A DNA stretch of 16,974 nt from JABIAL01 sp964645825 (lineage in GTDB: Bacteria > Patescibacteriota > Patescibacteriia > UBA1558 > GWA2-36-10). The notes under the pieces are model-generated. The model saw nothing but the letters and a program-made list of their open reading frames with translations, had not been told where the DNA came from and made no database searches. This document shows, one piece after another, positions 8,154 through 14,671 of this stretch (its first letter is position 1; each line of letters starts with the position of its first letter). The position numbers and the translations under genes are program-made. Location of the stretch: positions 1 through 16,974 of the forward strand of contig CAZXZY010000015.1 of assembly GCA_964645825.1 (NCBI GenBank), written 5' to 3'.

Positions 8154-9983
8154 ATGAAAAATAAAGTTTTTCAATACTTACTAACATTTACTCTATTTAC
8201 ACCTATTTTTTTGCACTTAGGTTTTTATCAGCCATATATTACTGGTAAGTATTTCTGGCTGATATTTTTTATTTTATTGAGCTTGCCATTTATAATTTTT
8301 TATTTACCAGTTAAAAAAGATTTTTGGAAATCTAATTTTTTGCGAATTTTTGTTTTATTTTTTATTATTATTTTTGTTATCAATATATTTAGTATTGATT
8401 TGACTAAAAGTTGGTGGGGTGACTGGCAGAGAATGGATGGTTTGTTATATTTTTTGTGGTGGTTTCTATTATTTTTTGGTTTAATTTTAGCTTTCAACAA
8501 GAAAAAAGATTGGCTTAAATTTTTGCGTACTCACCAATTGGTGATATCGGCTATGATTATTTGGTCATACGGGCAAATATTTGTTTGGCCTATATTTGCA
8601 GATCAGCAAGTTGGCAGAATTTTTGCCTTGATCGGTAACCCTAATTTTTTGGCTCATTATTTAATACTAAGTTTTTGGCTTAGTTTAGTTTTGTTGTATT
8701 TTGATAAACGTTTGAGATATTTGCATTTTATTATAGCTATTTTAATTTTACCCACCATTTTAGCAACTCAATCTCGAGCAGCTTTTGTGAGCTTAGTAAT
8801 TTCTTTATTTATTTTGAGTGTTTATTTTATAAAACTTTGGTGGGCGAAAAACATAAAACAAAGTCTAAGTTTATTATTTATAGTTATGCTACTTGTATTT
8901 GCTGGTTATTTCGGATTGAGTGAGCGTTTTACCAAATATAGCTTTTCAGACACCACCACAGAAACTAGGCTGAATGCTTGGCAGGCGGGTTTTGAGGGAT
9001 GGCAAGATAAGCCTTTTTTAGGTTGGGGAAGAAATAATTTTGATATTCCATTTAATAAGTATATTAATTTAGATATTTATCAAGGGTTTGGTAGCCGTAT
9101 GTGGTTTGATAAGGCACATAACCAGTACGTAGATTATTTAGTAGAAGGTGGTATTGTAGGCTTACTAGCTTATCTCATGTTTTTAGCTTTGCCATTTTTT
9201 TATCTAAAAAAAATAAAGCTAGAAAAATATAGCAGTCAAATTCGTTGGCTTTTGGGGATGGGCCTACTAGCTAATGCTATTTTTTTATTTTTCAATTTTG
9301 ATACCGTTGTATCATGGTTAATTTATTTTATTTATTTAGCTTTTATTTATTATTTAAGTCATGAGAAAATAAAGTTAAAATTAAATAAATCTTATTCGCG
9401 CTTCATAATAGCTTTATGCTTATTTATCATTTTGGGTTTATGCTTACTTTATAAGCCTATATTAGCTAATCGGCAGTTAAAAAATATTCAGGTTACGGAT
9501 ACTAATAGCTCATTGTTAGAAGTTGTGCAATTAGCAGATGAAGTTTCTCAATTAGCGCCAGCTTATCAGCAAGATTTAAGTTTTGTATTAACACAAGTGG
9601 TAGACAAAAATAATTGGACCATTGAAGAAAAGCAATTAATGTATAATTTAATTTTATTTTATGCCAATCAAGCAGCCTTACAGCATCCCTTGGATGCCAA
9701 ACTATATTATTTGACAGCTAATGTTTATTTAAATGCTGGTGATTTAGAAAGGGCCATTAATTATTATCAAGATATTATTCCTATATTGACGGTGTCACAT
9801 AGACCAGACGTGATATATAATCTAGCGCAAGCTTATTATGAGCTGTCTTGGCTTGATCAAGATAATAGTCAAGAATACTTACAGGCAGCCTTAAATCTTT
9901 TGCAAGATAATCATAATAGATTTCCAAATATCAAAGAAGCAGAGGAGAAATTAAAATTATTACAAGGTGTTATTGAAAATTAA
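8154..9983 (+). CDS. O-antigen ligase/Wzy-family membrane protein with TPR tail (copy 2)
   Basis: This 609-residue paralogue of the upstream gene has the same landmarks in the same order: WQRMDG (91-96), ALIGNPNFLAHY (158-169), TQSRAAF (205-211), LGWGRNNF (289-296) and the histidine in KAHN (320-323), followed by VEGGIVGL (330-337). About ten membrane segments are followed by a TPR-like tail (about 470-609; for example LYYLTANVYLNAGDLERA). The key arginine and histidine are kept in both copies, so neither looks dead. It starts six bases after copy 1. The pair probably arose by tandem duplication and divergence. One may be the polymerase and the other the ligase or oligosaccharyltransferase, but the sequence does not say which. 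Confidence 0.85.
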   Translation: MKNKVFQYLLTFTLFTPIFLHLGFYQPYITGKYFWLIFFILLSLPFIIFYLPVKKDFWKSNFLRIFVLFFIIIFVINIFSIDLTKSWWGDWQRMDGLLYFLWWFLLFFGLILAFNKKKDWLKFLRTHQLVISAMIIWSYGQIFVWPIFADQQVGRIFALIGNPNFLAHYLILSFWLSLVLLYFDKRLRYLHFIIAILILPTILATQSRAAFVSLVISLFILSVYFIKLWWAKNIKQSLSLLFIVMLLVFAGYFGLSERFTKYSFSDTTTETRLNAWQAGFEGWQDKPFLGWGRNNFDIPFNKYINLDIYQGFGSRMWFDKAHNQYVDYLVEGGIVGLLAYLMFLALPFFYLKKIKLEKYSSQIRWLLGMGLLANAIFLFFNFDTVVSWLIYFIYLAFIYYLSHEKIKLKLNKSYSRFIIALCLFIILGLCLLYKPILANRQLKNIQVTDTNSSLLEVVQLADEVSQLAPAYQQDLSFVLTQVVDKNNWTIEEKQLMYNLILFYANQAALQHPLDAKLYYLTANVYLNAGDLERAINYYQDIIPILTVSHRPDVIYNLAQAYYELSWLDQDNSQEYLQAALNLLQDNHNRFPNIKEAEEKLKLLQGVIEN

Positions 9984-10006
9984 CAATTTTTTATTTTTAA
10001 AATAAT

Positions 10007-10669
10007 ATGCAAAAAATAGAACATAATGAAAATCATCACGTGCAAGTAGACGCTGCTGGGTATAGAAGTAAGAAATATGACACCTTGGAACGTTTTATCT
10101 CTTATTATCATCAAATTGATGAGGCTAGAAAAATGCCCATAGATAGTGTTATGGAAATTGGCATAGGTGGTGAAGTTGTAGCAAATTATCTAAAAAATAT
10201 CGGCAAAAAAGTAATAACTTGTGATTTTGATGAAAAAACAGGCGCAGATATTGTTTCCGATGTTAGAGATATTAAAGCAGAGGACAACTTTGTTGACTTG
10301 GTGATAGCTTGTCAAATATTAGAGCATATTCCTTTTGAAGATTTTACTCAGGCTCTGTCCGAAATAAAAAGAGTGAGCAAGAAATACGTCATCATATCTT
10401 TACCTTATCGAGTATCTTATTTTGAAATGATTATCAAGTTTCCGTTTATTCGTACTTTGTTTAAAAAGAATTTTTTTGATTGGAGCATCAAAGTGCCAGT
10501 CAAATTTTCTGGTTTTGAAAAATCAGGACAACATTATTGGGAAATAGATCGAAGAAAATATAAATTAAAAAAAATTCGTCAGCAAATAAATAAAGAATTT
10601 AAAATATTAAATGAATTTAGTCCAATTTTAAATAAGTACCATTATTTTTTTATTTTAGAAATTGAATAA
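10007..10669 (+). CDS. Class I SAM-dependent methyltransferase
   Basis: This 220-residue protein has a methyltransferase core. The SAM loop is shortened, MEIGIGGEV (49-57). The acidic position is in TCDFDE (71-76), followed by the DVRDI segment (85-89) seen in Methyltransf_11-type enzymes. The post-core motif is CQILEHI (102-108), and the strand VIISLPYR (128-135) follows. The histidine-rich N-terminus (about 5-15) and basic C-terminus are not diagnostic. It follows the second ligase paralogue by 23 bases and ends the glycan part of the plus-strand operon, so glycan methylation is the most likely role. It is not close to either of the two earlier methyltransferases by eye. Confidence 0.8.
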   Translation: MQKIEHNENHHVQVDAAGYRSKKYDTLERFISYYHQIDEARKMPIDSVMEIGIGGEVVANYLKNIGKKVITCDFDEKTGADIVSDVRDIKAEDNFVDLVIACQILEHIPFEDFTQALSEIKRVSKKYVIISLPYRVSYFEMIIKFPFIRTLFKKNFFDWSIKVPVKFSGFEKSGQHYWEIDRRKYKLKKIRQQINKEFKILNEFSPILNKYHYFFILEIE

Positions 10670-10740
10670 CCACATAAAAAATTACAAATTTTATAGAGCG
10701 TTATTGATGAATAAGAACTCTTTGTTCTACAACCAAAATA

Positions 10741-10749
10741 TGTTATAAT
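10741..10749 (+). promoter_or_regulatory. Extended -10 promoter upstream of the chemosensory/pilus genes
   Basis: TGTTATAAT is a perfect extended -10 element (TG at 10741-10742 and TATAAT at 10744-10749). Only a weak -35 (TTGTTC, 10722-10727, spacing 16) is seen, which is usual for extended -10 promoters. The predicted start is near 10756, giving a leader of about 100 bases that contains the stem-loop at 10813-10848. It lies in the only non-coding gap above 100 bases in the window. Confidence 0.55.
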
Positions 10750-10784
10750 AAGGTAAGAGTTTTCTTATCTTTTTATTATTTTTT
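10750..10784 (+). terminator. Weak intrinsic-terminator-like hairpin with T tract
   Basis: AAGGTAAGA (10750-10758) pairs with TCTTATCTT (10763-10771) through nine base pairs, one of them G-T, around the loop GTTT. A T-rich tract follows, reaching 10784. It could stop transcripts coming from the glycan operon. The stem has few G-C pairs, so efficiency is doubtful. It begins immediately after the -10 box, so RNA started at that promoter would lack most of the left arm and should escape the terminator. Confidence 0.4.
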
Positions 10785-10812
10785 GAAATAAAATAACAAA
10801 CAAAAATAAAAA

Positions 10813-10848
10813 ATTTACTAATAACCTAAACTTTAGTTGTTAGTAGAT
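10813..10848 (+). promoter_or_regulatory. Long stem-loop in the leader of the chemosensory operon
   Basis: The bases at 10813-10825 pair with 10836-10848 through 13 consecutive pairs, two of them G-T. After one bulged C (10826), three more pairs (10827-10829 with 10833-10835) close a three-base loop. No T tract follows, so it is not a terminator. Its foot lies nine bases before the ATG at 10858, where a ribosome would load. It could regulate translation as RNA or be an operator as a DNA dyad. The structure is read directly from the sequence; the function is inferred. Confidence 0.5.
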
Positions 10849-10857
10849 ATTTAAGCT

Positions 10858-11580
10858 ATGTATTTTAGCAAAAACAAAAATTATTTTCGATTCATTATTT
10901 GGTTTTTAACCGTAGCTTTGGTGACTTTTGGTTTTGGTCTATCTATTTTATGGCAAGCTATCCAGCCACACGCAAATTTATTGTCTTTAGCCAGCGATCA
11001 AATTATATTGAGCTTTATTTTGATTGTATGTTTGGTTATCATTTTAGCTATTATAGCAGCTCGATATTTTAGATTGTCTGATAATGATTTATTTGCAGAA
11101 CAAACTTCGGAAATTTTTAAAATAATCAATATTTTTGAAAAATCTCTTGATACCTTGAGTGAAATCAATAAAGACAACGCAGATAAAATTAGTTTACTGG
11201 TCACTAAGGTCAAGCAATATCAATCAACTATTAAAGTCAATCATCGGGCAGATGTAGACATTAAAAATTCTATTAAGCGCATCGGTGACAAGATAGATAA
11301 AACGGCTCAGAATACCTCTATCATCGATAATTTAGTCAAAGATAGTGAACAAAAATCTAAAAGCGCTCTAGACGGTTTGATGTCTGTGAAGCAATTATCC
11401 ACAGCTAATCAAAAACTATACTTCGCTTTGGATGAATATACTGAGAAAGTGCAGATTATTGCTCAGCGAGTAGAATCAATGGCGGATTTAGCTCGTTATT
11501 TAAGCTTGAACGCCACTATCGAAGCTAGTAAAACGACGAATTCCGAGGAATTTAGCAGTTTAGTTAATCAAATACGGTAA
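10858..11580 (+). CDS. MCP-like chemoreceptor, N-terminal part (ends at in-frame TAA)
   Basis: This 240-residue part begins with two membrane helices (about 12-32 and 49-69). They are separated by only about 16 residues, so there is no room for a folded external sensor domain, and no clear HAMP domain follows. A long polar helix (about 75-210) leads to the receptor hairpin tip, where LSLNATIEAS (215-224) corresponds to the conserved LALNAAIEAA of MCP signalling domains. The tip is divergent: the usual QTN is LAR and the GRGFAVVA stretch is EEFSSLV. The frame is closed by a TAA at 11578-11580 just where VRKLAE is expected, and continues open in the same frame to 11997. The break could be a recent nonsense change, a sequencing error, or a real split. 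It is the first gene of a che-pil cluster, so it resembles PilJ by position. Confidence 0.75.
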   Translation: MYFSKNKNYFRFIIWFLTVALVTFGFGLSILWQAIQPHANLLSLASDQIILSFILIVCLVIILAIIAARYFRLSDNDLFAEQTSEIFKIINIFEKSLDTLSEINKDNADKISLLVTKVKQYQSTIKVNHRADVDIKNSIKRIGDKIDKTAQNTSIIDNLVKDSEQKSKSALDGLMSVKQLSTANQKLYFALDEYTEKVQIIAQRVESMADLARYLSLNATIEASKTTNSEEFSSLVNQIR

Positions 11581-11997
11581 TTGAATTCGGTCAGTCAACA
11601 AGCGGCCATTAGCATCACAGGCTTGACTGGCGATATGCAAAGACAATTAAAGCAAACTCAGCAGACTTCAAACAATAAGCTTAATGAAACAGAAAAGAAT
11701 ATTACCACCGTTAGTCAAGCTATTAATTTTTTAACCAAGATTAGCAATCAGACAAAACAAATTTGTAAGGATATAAAGATTATTGACCAAGAGAGTAAGG
11801 ATGTTCGTCGAGCTGCACAGCAAATTGATGATATCATAGTGGATCATGGCAAAGGCACACAAAATTTGTCAAAGGATATTCGGCAAGTTAGCGAAGCTAT
11901 GAAAAAGCAAGTCTATACTGTTAGAATATTAAATAGATCGTTTAATAGTTTGCAAAGAGTAGCTAGTAGGTTAAATTTTTTGGTGAAATCAAAATAA
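11581..11997 (+). CDS. MCP-like chemoreceptor, C-terminal helical arm
   Basis: This 138-residue stretch is in the same frame as the preceding receptor fragment and begins right after its TAA. The first codon is TTG, a possible reinitiation start, with no Shine-Dalgarno sequence; the first in-frame ATG is at codon 19 (11635). The product is almost entirely a polar, glutamine- and lysine-rich helix with heptad-like spacing and no membrane segment. That is what the return arm of an MCP four-helix bundle looks like. With the tip at residues 215-224 of the first part, the two arms are about 145 and 158 residues, close to symmetric, so the two pieces once formed, or still form, one receptor. Its stop is followed one base later by cheW. 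Whether it is translated separately is unknown. Confidence 0.6.
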   Translation: MNSVSQQAAISITGLTGDMQRQLKQTQQTSNNKLNETEKNITTVSQAINFLTKISNQTKQICKDIKIIDQESKDVRRAAQQIDDIIVDHGKGTQNLSKDIRQVSEAMKKQVYTVRILNRSFNSLQRVASRLNFLVKSK

Positions 11998-11998
11998 T

Positions 11999-12409
11999 AT
12001 GCCAAATAAAAGTCAAAAATTTATTTTAGTGCAAATTGATGGTCATCAGTACGCTTTGCCTGTGTCTAGTAGTTATCATTTTTTTCATATCCAAGAAATC
12101 ACACCAATTCCTCAGACAGACAAACGCATAATGGGCTTTACTTATCACAATGGTCACATTGTTACCTTATTAGATACGGCTAGTATTTTTGGCTTAAAAG
12201 TTAAGAAGAAAAATGAAAAATGTGCCATGGTAAAATTTGAGCATCATTATTATGGCTGGGTTATTGAATTGGCAGGAGAGATAGTTAGCAAAGTAATTCA
12301 TCAAAAAAAGGAAAAAAATATTTTAAAACAATATATTTTGGTAGATAAGAAAAAGATACAAATTTTATCAGTCCGACTAGTCTTAAATGAGATTAATTTA
12401 GATGACTAA
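11999..12409 (+). CDS. cheW: CheW-like coupling protein
   Basis: This 136-residue protein consists of a single CheW-like domain (PF01584). It has the opening strand KFILVQIDGHQYALPVS (7-23), the HIQEITPIP segment (30-38), the GFTYHNGHIVTLLD core (46-59; compare the usual RG.iipviDL), and a closing strand with YGWVIE (80-85). It should bridge the receptor tip and the P5 domain of CheA at the inner face of the membrane. It begins one base after the receptor stop and overlaps the cheA start by eight bases (ATGACTAA). The normally conserved NLRG-type turn is changed to TYHNG, so it is a divergent member. Confidence 0.85.
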   Translation: MPNKSQKFILVQIDGHQYALPVSSSYHFFHIQEITPIPQTDKRIMGFTYHNGHIVTLLDTASIFGLKVKKKNEKCAMVKFEHHYYGWVIELAGEIVSKVIHQKKEKNILKQYILVDKKKIQILSVRLVLNEINLDD

Positions 12410-13967
12410 TAATAAATATCAAAATTTTTATTTAGACACAGCTACTGAACAATTAAAAAAATTGTCCAATCTTTTTTTGTCTTGGGAAAACAAGCCTCAT
12501 GATCTTTATCTGATTGAAGATGTTTTACGTCTGACTCACTCTATGAAAGGCGCAGCAGCCACTATGGATTATAAAAAAACCGCTCAGGTTTTACATGCTG
12601 CAGAGGATATTTTTTATGCTTTATTGCACGAAGATTTAGATGTCAATGAAAAGATTTTAGATGTTTTGTTCAAAACATTACAGGTTTTAGAAAAAGATTT
12701 TAAGAATATTTCTTTGCATGGTAAAGAATCGTCCTTAGATGCACATATCAAAAATTTACAGCAAGTTTTGAATAGTCCCACTATTAAATCAAAAGTAAAA
12801 AGAAAAAAGAAAAAAAGAGACCCTTTGAGCTATTTGACTCATTCTGAATCTAGCGTTTATACGCCACTGGAAATAGTAGTGCCCACAGCAAGGTTAGATA
12901 AGATACAAAGAATCGTTGATACTCTTTTAGTAGCAAAGATGAATGTCAAATGCATGATAGCTGAAGATGTAAAATTGGCTCAAGCTTGCCTGGAAATTGA
13001 TAAAATCATAGCTGATTTACGTAGAGAAATCAAAGAAATGAGACTTTTATCATTGGCACAGATTTTTTCTCCTATACCTCGCTTGGTCCGAGAATTAGCA
13101 AAAGAAGAAAAGAAAAAAGTAGACTTGATCATCGAAGATAATGGCCTGTCATTAGATAAATCTATTTTGGATGATGTGATGGATATTGTTATTCAGTTAT
13201 TACGTAATGCAGTTGTACATGGTATTACAAAAAAACAGAGTGACGGTCAAATTATTGTCCGCACCGAAATCGTTAATGACAAGATAAAAATAATAGTTGC
13301 CGATAATGGCCAAGGAATAGACTGGTCAAATATAGTTAAGATTGCGGTCAAGAAAAAAATTATTACCCTGGCTCAAAGTAAAAAATTGAGTTTAAAAGAT
13401 ACAAAGAAATTAATTTTTGATAGTCGATTTTCTTCTAGCAAATCTACAAATATGCGAAGTGGCAGAGGAGTTGGTATGAGTTTAGTACAAAAGAGAGTTC
13501 ATGATTTGCGAGGTAGCCTATCTCTTGAAAGTAATAAAAATAAAGGCGCTCGTTTTACTATTTTATTACCTTTACCTATTTCTATTTTCCGTAGTTTAGT
13601 TTTCCAAATTAGTAAGTTCCACGTAGCTTTGCCTTTGGCAGTAGTTGATAAAGTTGTTCGTTTACCAAAGGCTACTACATTTGATAAACAGGATTCATTT
13701 GTTTATAAAAAAATTAGATATCCAGTAGTTTCTTTAGGTAAAATATTAGCTGTAAAAAGATTACCAATAATTACACAGAACATAGCCATCATAAAGCATA
13801 ATAATAAAAAATTATTATTACCTTTACCGCAAACGACTAGAGAGGAAGAGGTTGTCATTAAGCGTATACCCAAAGTGTTAAAGAAAAATAAAGTGGTCAG
13901 TTTTGTAGCGATAGCAGCCACAGGTCGACCAGTACTTATTTTAAATACAGATTATTTGTTTGATTAA
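12402..13967 (+). CDS. cheA: CheA-type chemotaxis histidine kinase
   Basis: This 521-residue kinase has P1, P3, P4 and P5 domains. P1 (HPt) carries the phospho-accepting H46 in LTHSMKGAAATM (44-55). A lysine-rich linker (128-139) follows where the CheY-binding P2 domain would be; P2 is absent. A helical P3 dimerisation region spans about 160-235. P4 is the HATPase with N box LLRNAVVHG (266-274), G1 box DNGQGID (301-307), F-box-like FDSRFSSSK (339-347) and G2 box SGRGVGMS (353-360). A CheW-like P5 domain (about 395-521) begins after LLPLPISIFRSLVF. All catalytic motifs look intact. It should autophosphorylate in a complex with CheW and the receptor and pass phosphate to the REC protein next door. 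There is one HPt domain, not several as in Pseudomonas ChpA, and no fused receiver. Confidence 0.95.
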   Translation: MTNNKYQNFYLDTATEQLKKLSNLFLSWENKPHDLYLIEDVLRLTHSMKGAAATMDYKKTAQVLHAAEDIFYALLHEDLDVNEKILDVLFKTLQVLEKDFKNISLHGKESSLDAHIKNLQQVLNSPTIKSKVKRKKKKRDPLSYLTHSESSVYTPLEIVVPTARLDKIQRIVDTLLVAKMNVKCMIAEDVKLAQACLEIDKIIADLRREIKEMRLLSLAQIFSPIPRLVRELAKEEKKKVDLIIEDNGLSLDKSILDDVMDIVIQLLRNAVVHGITKKQSDGQIIVRTEIVNDKIKIIVADNGQGIDWSNIVKIAVKKKIITLAQSKKLSLKDTKKLIFDSRFSSSKSTNMRSGRGVGMSLVQKRVHDLRGSLSLESNKNKGARFTILLPLPISIFRSLVFQISKFHVALPLAVVDKVVRLPKATTFDKQDSFVYKKIRYPVVSLGKILAVKRLPIITQNIAIIKHNNKKLLLPLPQTTREEEVVIKRIPKVLKKNKVVSFVAIAATGRPVLILNTDYLFD

Positions 13968-13969
13968 TT

Positions 13970-14644
13970 ATGAGTCAAGAAAAAATAAAAATTTTATTTG
14001 TTGATGATGATAATTTTTTGCGTAAGGTTTATGATTCAGAGTTGAGTGAGCAAAATTTTGATGTCATTTTAGCAGTAGACGGAGAAGACGGATTGTCGAA
14101 AGCGCGTAGTCAAGATCCAGATTTAATTATTTTGGATATGATTATGCCAAAGAAAAATGGCTTTGAAGTTTTGACTGCTTTACAAAGTGATCCTGCTACA
14201 GCCGCTATTCCAGTAATTATTTTGTCTAATTTAGGTCAGGAGGCAGACAGACAGAAAGGCTTAGATTTGGGAGCGGCTGATTATTTGGTTAAAGATAGTA
14301 CAACTCTGGGCGTGATCATCAATAAGATTAGTCATATTTTGAACTCTAAAACACGTAGTAAGAGCGTAGTGGCAAAAAGTCATCAAGTAGCCATGAAAGA
14401 AGCTAAAACGGAAGCAGTCTTAAAAGCCGGTGAACAAGCAGATAAAGGACCAGCCGCTGCATCTTTGAAGGATGTTGCTAAAGAAATAGTCAAAAAAAGT
14501 ATCAGAAAATCAAAGCCAATTCAGGAAGCATCGCCAGCCGCTGCAACTTCTAATAAAAAGTTTAATTTCTGTCCATCTTGTGGAGGCCATTTAAAAAATA
14601 ATTATACATTTTGCCCTAGTTGTGGCTATAAATTACAAGGCTAA
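13970..14644 (+). CDS. CheY-like response regulator fused to a C-terminal zinc ribbon
   Basis: Residues 5-124 of this 224-residue protein form a full receiver domain. It has the acidic pocket VDDD (11-14), phospho-acceptor D56 in LIILDMIMP (52-60), the switch serine S86 in IILSN (83-87), and the conserved lysine K108 in YLVKD (105-109). A low-complexity Ala/Lys/Ser-rich linker (about 127-197) follows. A compact zinc ribbon ends the protein, with cysteine pairs CPSC (201-204) and CPSC (215-218). No DNA-binding or enzymatic output domain is present. It starts two bases after cheA, making it the natural phosphate acceptor, and pilB follows after 27 bases. The zinc ribbon may dock on the pilus machinery, but no partner can be seen in the sequence. 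Confidence 0.9.
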   Translation: MSQEKIKILFVDDDNFLRKVYDSELSEQNFDVILAVDGEDGLSKARSQDPDLIILDMIMPKKNGFEVLTALQSDPATAAIPVIILSNLGQEADRQKGLDLGAADYLVKDSTTLGVIINKISHILNSKTRSKSVVAKSHQVAMKEAKTEAVLKAGEQADKGPAAASLKDVAKEIVKKSIRKSKPIQEASPAAATSNKKFNFCPSCGGHLKNNYTFCPSCGYKLQG

Positions 14645-14671
14645 CAAGTTTGTCATCTTTATAAAAAATTT

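Noticed and set aside
10776..10796. Hairpin TTATTTT / AAAATAA in the leader before the chemosensory genes
   Set aside because: All seven pairs are A-T in a low-complexity A/T stretch, so it is expected by composition alone.
11578..11580. TAA recoded as an amino acid by an alternative genetic code
   Set aside because: Nearly all other genes in the window (for example those ending at 2596, 3323, 8147, 9983, 10669, 11997, 12409, 13967, 14644 and 16357) end in TAA at sensible family lengths, so TAA works as a normal stop here. No genome-wide TAA recoding is credible.
11537..11589. Inverted repeat CGAATTC / GAATTCG flanking the receptor's internal stop, as a readthrough-promoting structure
   Set aside because: Only seven pairs with a loop of about 39 bases, and the core GAATTC is itself palindromic, so chance explains it well.
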